Assembly (NCBI GenBank): GCA_022559845.1
Contig: JAHNEJ010000124.1
Location: 62,001-126,000 of the forward strand
Direction: 5' to 3'
Source: Amorphophallus konjac
Lineage: Eukaryota > Streptophyta > Magnoliopsida > Alismatales > Araceae
Length of the DNA: 64,000 nt
Below are positions 37,029 through 48,087 of this stretch, piece by piece. Below the pieces are notes generated by a model. That model was given only the letters and a program-made list of their open reading frames with translations. It was not told the origin of the DNA and did not search any database. A program made the translations under genes and the position numbers. Each line of letters opens with the position of its first letter. Positions within the stretch are counted from its first letter, which is position 1.

Positions 37029-37663
37029 TGTGATGCCCTACAAATTTACACTTTAGTATTTTATTTGTTTAATTAAAAAATTGATAACACCTAAATATTT
37101 CAATTATTAATATATAAATTTTAGCCATAATAAAAAAAGAGAAAGAAAGAGATTTAAAGATTAAGTGAAAAAAAATAAACAAAAAAATTGAAGGGGTTAA
37201 AAGTAAAAAAAAGAAGGGGTCTAATTGTTGAAGAAAAAAAGGGGTTTAATTGTTAAAAAATTAAAATGTTAAATATAAAAAAAGAAGGTCAAATCATAAA
37301 AAATAAAATTTTAAAAAAATGGACAGCGGCCGCCCACGCGCGCGCGCGTGGGGGGGCGAGGGTGCACGCGGGAGGAGCGCGAACGCTCCCCCCCTCCACC
37401 GACTGCTTTGCGGTTGTTGAAAAAAAACAATTTATTATATTTTTTATCAATTTTTTATCTTTAAGTATAAACCTTTTCTATTAGTCAAAAGTCCATATGT
37501 CTTATATGTATAAAAAAGAAAAATATGAGATAATCAAAAGAAAAGGACTTAGTGGGTTGGTGAAGGTTTGAATGTCAAATTCTTAATTAAATAACATTAA
37601 ATTAAATATTTAATTTCCACCCTTGATTAAACCAATGGTTGAGATTGATTAGAGTAAATCCCC

Positions 37664-37671
37664 TATAAATA
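37664..37671 (+). promoter_or_regulatory. TATA box of the solo LTR
   Basis: TATAAATA preceded by CCCC, a layout like that of the other gypsy LTRs here. Confidence 0.5.
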
Positions 37672-39896
37672 GTTGGGTAGAGGGCCTCATTTGCTTCCTT
37701 TGGGGGCTGGCTACGTGAAGTGCTGAAGGAGAGGGTGCAGGACTTATTAAGGAGGTGTTTAAGCTTTTTAAGGTAAGGGATTTTACATTAATCCTCTTGA
37801 TTAGCATGATTAGCATATTTAAAATAATTTAGGGTGTGTTAATTAGCATCTCTAGAGATAATTAAATCTAAAGATCTGTATTTCATCATGTGTGATCACA
37901 TCTAGTCGAATTATCATGAGATCATTAGTGTTAAGGCATGTGATTAAGGGTAAAATTAAGTGATTAATATACTATAATTAGCAACGGTGCATGATAAATT
38001 TAGAAACTTTCCAGAATCATGGGCTTTGATATTATAAGATCTCTGTAAAAATTTTAATATCTGATTCAAATTATGTTCACGTTTATAAATATTTTAATAT
38101 TATCTTAAAGGTGTTTAATTATCCTAAAAGTCTAAAGGGATGGTATAAAATCACCATAAGTTGTAGGAATGCATCTTACTATGAGACCCACGGGTATAAA
38201 AAGTTTCATTATTTTTAGACTACAATATTTTTGTTAATCAATTTTTAATACATGATAAGAAAATAAATAATTATATAGAAATTATATATATTGTTCATAA
38301 AAATCTTATGATTTAACAGTATAATTATTACATTATGTGTGATGTATTATTAAAATACCAACAATGATAGATGTTTGTAAGTGAACTTATAGAATTTTCA
38401 ATAAGTTATTAGAAGTATAAAATTATGATATAAACAGAAATACTTTATGAAAAAAATTGAAACTTTACCAGAAACATTAAGTGCATGTTATAACTAATTT
38501 ATTAAAATTTCATATTACTCTGATCACATAATCTTTACTTGTATAATTTTCAATGTTTGAACAAATAATTTAAAAAATTGAATAAATATTAATATTCTTT
38601 AAAAAATCTTGAGAATGTTACAAAACTGATATATGATATTTATAAGTTAATGTGTAGTATATTTCAGTCATTGTTAATATTTTGAATAATTTTCTCTATT
38701 TAAAAGTTATTGTTGTAAATCTTATAAACTGATATAAAATTTCAGAAATTCGAAATACTGAATGAACAATAGTAAATTTTCCCCTATATGATACTTCTGT
38801 CTGGAACAACGTTCTGTAAATTTTGAGTAATTTTTTGATCATTGTGGATATATTTAGTTGACTTATTATTCATGATGCATTTTGTTATTCTATCAAAATA
38901 TTAGTAATATAGTGTAAAAAATAATGAAAAGTTTCATAAATGATATTTCGACTATGAACGATGGTTTGAAAAATTATTGTGATTTTTAGAGTACTGTCAT
39001 TAAATTTAGTTAATTTTTCATGCATAGGAGAATTTAAATAATTATGGAAATATTTGAATTCCTTCATGAAAAATTATGAAAACTTTTCTGTGTAGTGTTA
39101 CATACAAATGTAATTTTCAGTAAAAGTTTAATGGTCTTCTGAATTTGGTAGCTAAAGTTAGTCAATTTATGATGCATGTTGGAGTATAAGTAATTCAGAA
39201 AAATTATAATTACTATCTGAAAATGATGAAAATTTTCTGTTCTGATCCTTCCTATAAATATATTAGTTTCTTGAAATTGCAATGTATTCTGAGTTCGGAG
39301 AACAGAATTAGAAATTCTTGATGTATAAATGTAATATAAATAATCATGTAAAAATTATAAGTATTCTCTTAAAAATTATGATAATTTTCTGTTTTGATCT
39401 TTTCTGTAAATGTATTGATTCTATGAAATTTTAATGTCTTCTGATCTCTTTAAACAGAATTAGAAATTTTAGATATATATATGCCCTTATATTTAGATAA
39501 GTTGATAATTTTAGGGAAAAAAGGATTTTCAGTATTGGCATATTTTATACTTAGTGTTCATAGCATGAATTTTTGAGTGGCATGTGTCCATTTCATATAA
39601 GTCATATTTATAGTTATTGTACTGTTATTACTGCCAAATGGACACTGCCACCATGGGGGGAGACTGGAACCAAGTCATAGAAATGCCCCTATGAGGAGGT
39701 TCACGCTGTATTGGCCCCGAGGGTAACGGGGATGAAATCCTGGAGGTGAACAAGTACCACTGGTTAAGGTGGAGAGGACTTCTCCCGGTTCTGCGCAGTA
39801 ACCAAGACTCGTCACTATTTTTACCTAGGTAATCGAGTACCGACTGACTGTCCTTCTAGTGGTGGTTTGGGCACTGTGTCTTGGCTATTTACCACT

Positions 39897-40165
39897 GTTA
39901 CTACTCACTGAATTAAAATTGAAACTACTATTGTTGCCTACTGAATTGATATTGAAACTACTGCTATTGATCACTGAGTCGTTATTGAAACGACTATTAC
40001 TGCTCACTGAATTGAAATTAGAATTGTTATTACTGTTCACTGAATCGACATTGAAACGACTGTTACAGTTCACTAAATTAATATTGAAATTATTGTTACT
40101 GCTCATTGAACTGATATTGAAACTAGTGTTATTGCCCACGGAACTGTTATTGCATTTCATTGTTA
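39897..40165. repeat. 33-bp tandem array in the solo LTR
   Basis: About eight degenerate units of the type CACTGAATTGATATTGAAAC followed by TACTGTTACTG. The CACTGA motif recurs every 32-34 bp. Both strands stay open (Leu-rich on plus, Asn/Ser-rich on minus) because the unit is 11 codons long. Confidence 0.85.
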
Positions 40166-40967
40166 TTACACTATAAATGTTTACTGTTAATGAATCTCTA
40201 ATATATCAAATGGTGATTTGGAAAAGGGCAGATTAAATCTGTTTGGATCCTTTCACTATACGTGAGACTTTACTCCACCTTCTACTGGGATCATTTTATT
40301 AATAAATGAATCGAATTATATTGTATGGCAATGTTTACTATGTTGAATGCTCATTTACTTTGTCATTGATAGAATAAGTTTTAATGTACATACTTTATTT
40401 GTAAAATGTTAATATCATGACTTATGATCGTAAAAAATTAAAATTGGGTTAAATGTATTAATCTCATGTGTTATCTATTTGAAATTATGCTTAAGAATGA
40501 CTTATAAAATAAAATACCGTAAGTCACTTTGGATATGTTTTTACATGTTATGACTGGAGACTATGCCTAGTCTCTTACTGAGTCTATTTGTAGACTCACC
40601 ATATTGAACATTTTCAGGAGAAACGGTAGAAGAAAACGAGGAGTGATCTCGTAGTGTTCTGACCACGGCTTAGAGTTACTACGAGTCATTACCTTAGGTA
40701 GTTATGTTAAAAAAATGTGTGTAAAATTTGATTATGTAATAAATGACTTGTTAAATTGTTAATCTTTATTTCGATATATGTGGATGAAGTCTTTTGATTG
40801 TAAGTTGACTGATCGAGTAATTTCATTTCCGCTACAATGATATCTCGATGTTTATGTGAAATTCTCTACCGTAATTATACCGTTTAGGTTGTCCCACTGT
40901 GATGTTTCAATCAGAATCCGACATGAGTCTTTACGACTGGACCGGATTTATGATTCGGGGTGTTACA

Positions 40968-40972
40968 AACCA
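40968..40972. repeat. Target-site duplication AACCA (right)
   Basis: The right partner of 37024-37028. Confidence 0.9.
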
Positions 40973-41599
40973 GGTCCTTGTAATCTTGTTTGGGTACACA
41001 GCGATGCTGACAGTGACACAACCTTGAACCGTGTTGAGAAATCATTTCTGGGGGACTTGCGTTTTTTGTTTTTAATGTTGCATATTCTCAAAGGAGTTAA
41101 TCAGCATGTCTTTTAATCTGCATGCATGATAATCATGTAGTTTACATAAACATGCATCTCTATATATGGCTTCTTTAGATTGGAGGACCTTTTGAGGATG
41201 GCCATTGTCTCCTAAAATAGATTCCAGAGTACTGGAGGATCTTGGACTGAACCTTTTTCTTTCAGTTGTTCATCCAAAAAATTGACAAAGATTAGCAATG
41301 TAGTTTTTTGCCTCCTACCTCCTAGAGGCATATAGCTTGACAATTTTTTTCATAGATTCTGTACTTATCACTAATATGTTTCTGTTTCAATAGAAGGTTG
41401 AGTTCATGAATTTTAAGTCCAAGCTCTTTTGCACCTAGACCATGTGCATTAAAAATTTATGCTTGTCCGTGGGTAAATGAACCAATCACATCCTTAATGC
41501 CCAAAGTTTCAACAGAAAAAGTAAATAGCTGTCAAGGTGTAGAATTGTGCCTTGCATATGAGAAATTTACCTTTTCTGAAAGTGGATGGTACCATGTAT
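40973..41599. other. Flank of the solo LTR, no recognised gene
   Basis: The first 100 bases are open in plus (SDADSDTTLNRVEKSF) and may continue the aminotransferase-like fragment in degenerate form. I see nothing further up to the LINE piece. Confidence 0.35.
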
Positions 41600-41890
41600 G
41601 GAGAAAAGAGGACTACACAAGGTTAACCAAAAAACACACGCACACAAAAACTCAGAAACCAACCCTTTACAAAGCCACCAAGATGGTGACTCAATCAATC
41701 AATACTCATCCCAAAAGAGACAAAAAGGAAGAGGTACAAGCTTTCACATTACAAAGCACAATTGCCCAATCCAGGACCCTAGAAGAAATAGAAGACAAAC
41801 CTGTCATACACCAAAACTTGATTCTGAAAATTTCTCCTTTTCCTTTCACCCCAAATGGTCCACAAGTTTGCATGAGAATTTTTTTTTGCT
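41600..41890 (-). pseudogene. LINE ORF2 C-terminal fragment
   Basis: On the minus strand, LWTIWGERKRRNFQN near 41865-41820 is the segment after the RT in plant LINEs. After a frameshift, SSRVLDWAIVLCNVKAC follows. It belongs to the same kind of element as 17081-18620. It is short and broken on both sides. Confidence 0.65.
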
Positions 41891-42242
41891 AAGATGTTAA
41901 CATTGGGTAGTCGATGTCAGGGGGTGGAGTAGATTTGTTGAATAGAGGACTTACTCCACATCTTGTAGCTCTTGAGGATTAGGATGGACTATGTGGGGTT
42001 ATTTCTATGTTAGTCACAAATATTCCATGACAAAATGTTTGTTTTGCAAGTTGATTTTTCTGAGGAAAAGAAATTCTTTCAGCCCGTTTGCCTTTCATAT
42101 ATATTCCAACTTTTACCTCACTCTTATGCTAGCCTTTGTTTTTAAACTTGAAATACTGATATTTTCCTTTGACTGCATCAGCAAGCAAGAAATAACTTTG
42201 TGACCTTTGATTAGTCGTACACTCTTTTCCTCACGACTAGTT

Positions 42243-42247
42243 AAAGA
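42243..42247. repeat. Target-site duplication AAAGA (left)
   Basis: The 5-bp duplication before the Sirevirus; the partner is at 55275-55279. Confidence 0.95.
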
Positions 42248-43757
42248 TGTTGGGAGCAGAGGATCGTCAAACTAGAGGGGGAGGGGGTGAATAGATTGAC
42301 CACTTAAAAATTTTAAGCGGAATAAGACAATTGCACTCTCTGTGATAGCACAGACAAAAATCCGGTTCGTGAATCTCTAAAGAGCTAGCGCAATATCTAA
42401 GCGGTCTAACGAGACAATAGACACAATAACAAACCACAAGCACAAGCCACAATAGATCAGAGTTTTTAAGGTGGTTCAGTCTCTATCTCAAGACCTACGT
42501 CCACCCCCTCACCAAACCGGTGGGGATCACCGCTGAGCTTTACAGCTTAGCTAACACCAGAGAAGAATCCTTCTCTGACCTGCAGATCCAATCTGCAGAA
42601 GACAACTATATCCTGTCTTAGAACCGCTATCGAACAGCTTGTAGACACAGAGTCTATACACACTCTGATCTCAGAACACTCTCTGGATCAGAACACACCT
42701 GACCACTGAATCCCAGTGGAACAGTAATCCGAGAATAGAATTGTATAAGAAAACGAAAATACAAGGTAAGGGGTAAACTCAGAATATGCTGATCAATGGA
42801 TCTTCAGACTTCTTGCGCAGCAGAAGAGAGTAGAGCCCGAAGAGATGAACAGTATGATCTGAGTGTGATCTTCCCTTCAGTTGAGACTAGATCAGTCTGA
42901 AGCCTTCATGGTTCTTCAGCTTCTGATCTTCTTCACCAGGAGAACGAGCTTATCTTTCAATCCACGCACTGGACCTTCTTCACGATGCTAGGCTCTCCAC
43001 GTTCTTCTCTATGTGCCAGTCCTTCTTAGTCTCTTCCATTCTTCTGCTCTACTCATCCCACTTCGATCCACTTCTACATTTCCTTTTTCATTTTTTCCCG
43101 CGCAAGATTGGGCCCCACGAGATTCCCAATCATTCGCTCACGTGTGGAGAAGCTTCTGGACTAAAGGAGGGAGAGTGTAGTTCGTTTGCAGACGTGGCTG
43201 GCCCACTTTATCCAGTCCTTTTGCCCGAGCGCTTGTCTGGGACTGGGTGCGTCGACGCCAGCATTTGAATGCGTAGACGCTGTGTGAAGACAGCTTCTTA
43301 TCTTCCTTCGATATACGACCTCAGGCTATCACTGCGTTGACGCTGATAACTGGTGGCGTCGACGCTATGTGAAGATAGCTTCTTAGTCTTTTGGCACCCG
43401 CTGCGTCGACGCTGGTAGCTGGTAGCGTCAACGCTGTGTGAAGATATCTTCTGGAGGCATGCGAGTCGACGCTGCATCCGAGTGGCGTTGACGCAGTTAG
43501 CATGCGCATGACTCAAACATCTTGAGATCTAGTCACAACGTCGACGTTATCTTGCTTGAGGCGTAGACGCAGTTTAGATGAAGTATGCTTCAACTTGGAG
43601 GAGCTGAAGGCTGCGTCGACCCTTTGATCTTGTGGCGTCGACGCTGACTATTGCCTGCATTAAAGTTCAACAGAAATTCTTGCCACATACCATATTGTCA
43701 GATAATAATACACCCTGTCATATCATGGTGATCATCATCAAAATCAGGAGCACAACA
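42248..43757 (-). mobile_element. 3' LTR of Sirevirus
   Basis: 1510 bp, the same length as the LTR at 53765-55274. It contains twelve GCGTCGACGC-like palindromes between 43249 and 43643. Confidence 0.95.
43249..43643. repeat. Palindrome-pair islands in the 3' LTR
   Basis: Copies of the GCGTCGACGC family start at 43249/43271, 43334/43356, 43403/43425, 43463/43485, 43538/43561 and 43613/43634. Partners are 22 bp apart, except one pair at 23 and one at 21. An identical set lies in the other LTR at 54766-55160, offset by 11,517 bp. Confidence 0.9.
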
Positions 43758-43759
43758 AT

Positions 43760-43771
43760 CTCCCCCTTTTT
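43760..43771 (-). other. Polypurine tract
   Basis: AAAAAGGGGGAG on the minus strand, two bases from the 3' LTR. It is the plus-strand primer site. Confidence 0.85.
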
Positions 43772-44021
43772 GATGATGGCAACCATGATGGAGTTCTGGC
43801 ACATTAATGATCATGCAATACAATAATCAATTAAGCAGAGGCATGCATAACCATAGGTATCACACTCAGCTCATTCATCATTCACTTACGCACATGATCA
43901 ATTTTAATTATAAAACAGAACGAAGTGCATTCATAAGACAAGATTGTGATTGTCTCCCCCTTGGACATCAGCAAGAAGGGGAGGCTAGAAGTCAAGTAAG
44001 AAAAATAGAATATTCAGACCA

Positions 44022-46145
44022 TTACTGAGGGAAATACTGAGAATGTCTCCTAGAGGAGTGACTAGAGGACTGGCCCGGTGGAGGTGGAGGACGATGAGAT
44101 GAGAAGGTCTGCTGGGCATGCAGAGCTTGAATTGCCTGTGAAAGCTCGCCCAACTGAAATAAAAGAGTGCTTTTAAGACCTCCCAGCTCGGAGCGGACAT
44201 CATCAGATCCTCGTGTCAACAGCTCAAGCGTACCGCACATAGTTTCCATCGAGGATGAAAGACTAGACAGCTTGTTAAACACGGCTTGAAAACCTGTGGG
44301 AGTCGAGGTGACTTGAGACTGCAAAGTAACCATAGCAATTTGAATATCATAACACATGGATTGCATCTTGGCCATGGTCTGAAGAGAAGACAACTGTGTA
44401 GAGTGCATATTGGAAACTAACTCTGCAATCTTGTTGACAATCTTTGCAACACTCTGCAGGACCTTCCTCATTGCTTTGTCAGTTTTCTGCTTGGCCTTCA
44501 TATAGTCTCTCCAAAAGACCATCATCGAAATTTCAGATAAGACAATTCTTTTATACAGTCGTTCCAGCTGAAAGTCAGTATACAGAATAAAGGAGTTAAG
44601 CTTATCCCCTTGATGCTGCATCATTCGGATGAGGTGAACAAGTAATTCCTTTTCAGTTGCACCAGGAGGAGCCTGAAAATAATCATCGTGAGGTTGTTGG
44701 CTACTGGACCCAAGTTCTCTATTCAGATTATGTGAGCTAGACTCACCTTGTTCCCACTGAGTCTTGGGTTCCCCTCTAATGTCAAACCATTCAGGCTCAT
44801 CATCTTGAAAAGGGGGTACTGTAGATTGAAATCCTTCCTCATCAGCATCATTGGGAGACTCCACCACATACGAAGGAAAAACTTGCTCACTATCAACAGT
44901 ATGAGCAGGCCTATCCTGGGTGTCAAAAGGTGGAGGTGACCTGGCTGGAGCTTGTGTTGCACCTTGGACCTCAAAGTCCACATCTCTTTCCTGACCCTCC
45001 TAATGTGGAGGAGAAGCAATAGGTTCAGGAGATATCCTGACTGACTCTGGTTCGGGCTCAGGAGGAGGAGCAGCTGCCCTGACAGAAGATTGTTGACTTG
45101 GCAGCACTCTGACTGGCCTGCCATCTACAATTTTGACACCCATAAAATTCTGAACAAACGACATGGAGTACACATTGCCTCTAGGAACAACACACTTCTT
45201 TTCATTGCCAAACTGAACTCCAACCTTTCTGAACAAGGCTGTGAGATGTGCTGCGTAGGGCAGAGTCCTAGAGTTGTCCAGGCAAGTCCCCATTGTCTGG
45301 ATGATTACATCAATCAACGACACATTGATTTCTTTCAACATGCAGTATAGTAAAAATCTCTGCATGATTGTAACCCTTTCACGACCACTGCTCTGAGGGG
45401 TAAAGATGGAAGTGCATATATGGTGCAGGAGTCGAACATGAGGTGAAAACTGGTTAGCTTTTAAGCTAGACAAATGGGTCTGCTTAATGTCTGAAGGGTC
45501 CTCTGTCTGGCCAGTCAAAACAGCAAACGCTTCATGTTCATTCAATGGAAATGAGTGAAGTTCGGCCCCCTTCATAGGAATCTTCCATACTTTGGCGAGC
45601 AAACTAGCAGTAAGTTCAAACTTAACTGCCTGAACAGAGCTGATCAGTCTTCCACGTTCGGGTTGATGGCATAAATTACGGTAAAACTCCCTGACAAGAG
45701 TAGGATAATAGACGGAGTACTTGGTGGCAAAACCCCACCAACCTTGAAACTCCAAAGTGGGTCTAATCTCAGGGAAGACAGCATGAAAGGCTTCGTCCGA
45801 GTCAAGGATATATCGAGGAATTAAAACCTTCAGGGGTTCGTCTTTACCAGAAGAAGGAGCGGAGACGGAAACCCCAGACCTGGATTTTTTGGAGAAGACT
45901 TTCTTCTGTGAAGATGAAGGCTTGGAGGACGATCGGACCTTCTTCTTCTTGGAAGGAGGGGAGGGGCTGCGTGGACGCTTCCCCTTGTCTTTGCGTTTAA
46001 GCGAAGAAGAAGATGTATGAGGAGGAGCCGCCGCAGGTGATTCATAAACTTGGGCTTCAGCAGCGATGGCAGGAGCTGGAGGAGCCGAAGATGGTTCCTC
46101 AGCAGGCTTCTTACCCTTCCTGGAGTAGGCGAGAGTCATTTTCAT
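44022..46145 (-). pseudogene. Sirevirus additional ORF (env-position), one in-frame stop
   Basis: The first ATG gives MKMTLAYSRKGKK at 46145. The frame runs about 707 residues and is interrupted by one TAG at 45000, probably from CAG. The N-terminus is a basic, Ser/Pro-rich segment with nuclear-localisation-like clusters (KRKDKGKRPRS, PSKKKKVRS). A globular region at about 45800-45120 (EFQGWWGFATKYSVYYP, then VREFYRNL, KFELTASLLAKVWKIP) resembles the putative plant transposon protein domain (PF20167 type). The C-terminal half after the stop is acidic and then helical and coiled-coil-like (about residues 500-670), with a proline-rich end. I see no signal peptide or transmembrane helix, so an envelope role is not supported although the position matches that of env-like genes in Sireviruses. 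Confidence 0.75.
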
Positions 46146-46348
46146 GGATAGAGGAGAAGAAGAACAGTCAAGAGGTGTTTCAGAGGAAGGAGAGAAACCG
46201 TCGTGCCTCAGAAGGATGAATGAAAAGTAGCCGACTGTTCCCTCGGTTGAGGGTTTTAACCGGGTGACACGCGAAACCCCCAATCTTGTTATTGGGTAAT
46301 CGGGTAACGGATCCAGATCACAACCACAAGAACCTAGATAGAGTAGAT

Positions 46349-46455
46349 GCGTCGACGCGAGGAAATCAAAGCGTCGACGCTATGAGCACTTATGCACAAA
46401 AGTGTATAGGAAAAACACAGAGGCGTCGACCTTAAGAGATAGGATGCGTCGACGC
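46349..46455. repeat. Palindrome-pair islands, internal set 1
   Basis: Two pairs: GCGTCGACGC at 46349 and 46371, and GCGTCGACCT at 46423 with GCGTCGACGC at 46446. Confidence 0.85.
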
Positions 46456-47736
46456 CATAATGTGAATACACGCTGCAAGACCATGATTTGTGAAAAATAG
46501 AAGATGCAGCTAAAAGAGCAGAAATTGGGAAATGTCATTAGAAGCCTGGTTTCATAATATAAAACACTCAAACTCAGGGATTTTTAATAGCTTCAGTTCA
46601 AATTCCCATGAAAAATAAATTTTCTTAGATTAGCTTCGAATCATTTAGTGACATAAAATGTTGATACTCTGCGAAGTTTGAAGCACAGAAATGACCAGTA
46701 ATAGTGCAGAATTGGAGTAATTTCTAAACTAGCTTCATACTCGGGATCTTCTCATAATTTTATCCTTCGTTACTCAATTTCGAAAGAATCTTTGAAGAAA
46801 GAAGTTTAAGAAGCATTGAGGATAAGTTCATTAGATCTTTTGAGCCTTTGACTTCATACCATCACACATGAGTCTTAATATTTATTTTATTGATTCCATC
46901 CATTAGCAGTCAAATATAGCTAGCCTTGTGACACGAGTACACATGCTTATCAGGCACCAGAGTCCCCGGTTACTCAGCATAGCTAATCATTATGCTTAGA
47001 ATCAGAGGTAGTGATCAACCTCATGACATGCCTTCCAACACTTCATTGGTGAGGAAGGTAGTTTCTCGGTTGAGAATCACCATTGCTCTAACATGGATAA
47101 ATTTCATTAAAGGACAGAGATAGTAGTCCACCTCATGACTTGCTCTTTAACACTTCTTTGGTGCCTAGAGCAAGTTTCTCTGTGGAAATCTACCATTGCT
47201 CTGCAAGGAACAGATACACTGTGTGATTCACTTTTTCTTGAAGCTCTTTTTAGACCTAAGCAAACTTTAGCAACAATACCAATTAAATTTCCATATATTG
47301 AAAGATCCTTCTACTTTTGATCAATTGGGGAAAAAAAATGATAGGAACCAAGTCACATTAACTTGTTTAGTTCTTATTCCAGATTCAACCACTTTTAGGT
47401 TCAAGTTCTGGTGAGTTCAAACATTGAAGGACACACATTTTATATCATTAAGTAGTGTGAAGTTATTCTAAGAGAAACTTGTTTTCATTAGAAATTATTC
47501 CCTTAGCTCCCCCTGAATGTGAGGCATTAACTTTTCACCAGGACATTTGAGACAATTCCCTTATTCAGGAATAGAAGGAGAGTACATCAAGAAATCTTGG
47601 GATTAAGAAGGTGAACAAGATTGAGTGTAAGGTGATACTTGAAGAAGAACAAGTCCAGCAAGAAGGATGAACGAGAGAATCCTATGAGCTAGACGAGAGG
47701 TCATAATCACCATCACACCACACTGTTACTTGCATA

Positions 47737-47854
47737 GCGTCAACGCAGAATCCCTGAAGCGTCGACGCACTATGCCATACTGCACGGATTGGTTACCATT
47801 TAAACAGAGGCAATCCATCGCAGCGTGGACGCATCCTAACGGGTGCGTTACCGC
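47737..47854. repeat. Palindrome-pair islands, internal set 2
   Basis: GCGTCAACGC at 47737 with GCGTCGACGC at 47759, and GCGTGGACGC at 47823 with GCGTTACCGC at 47845. Both pairs are 22 bp apart. Confidence 0.85.
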
Positions 47855-48087
47855 ATAAAACCTTACTCCCCCTTAACTCAAGCATGAAAGAAGAGATTAA
47901 AATAGATGAATTTGTAAGCATGCTGAGGTTTTATTTCAGATGAACAAAATATCAAGACAAAAAAAAATTCATACTCCCCCTAAGTGTATGACTTATTCAA
48001 ACATGGACAATTTTATCATGGCAGGACTTCAAATGATCATCACAAAAGCAATCAAGCAGCATTCAGATATGAGGCCATGCAGTCAAT

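Larger units (their letters stand above)
37029..40967 (+). mobile_element. Solo LTR, 3.94 kb, Ty3/gypsy-type
   Basis: It starts TGTGATGCCC and ends GGGGTGTTACA, with AACCA on both sides. No primer-binding site, coding region or second LTR is present, so it is a solo LTR produced by unequal LTR recombination. TATAAATA at 37664-37671 is the likely promoter element in plus orientation. A 33-bp tandem array sits near its 3' end. The rest is very AT-rich. The length fits large gypsy LTRs of the Tekay/Del or Tat/Ogre groups. Confidence 0.92.
46146..48087. other. Sirevirus non-coding region between pol and additional ORF
   Basis: About 1.9 kb without a gene. It contains four palindrome pairs of the same kind as the LTR: 46349/46371, 46423/46446, 47737/47759 and 47823/47845. 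Confidence 0.8.

Noticed and set aside
37316..37400. GC-rich CGCGCG stretch as a CpG-island promoter
   Set aside because: It is short, lies inside the solo LTR and has no adjacent gene.
42267..43516. Small frames repeated at 53784-55033
   Set aside because: They lie inside the two Sirevirus LTRs and reflect LTR identity, not genes.
44022..46145. Envelope protein assignment for the Sirevirus third ORF
   Set aside because: Position fits, but no signal peptide, transmembrane helix or fusion segment is visible.
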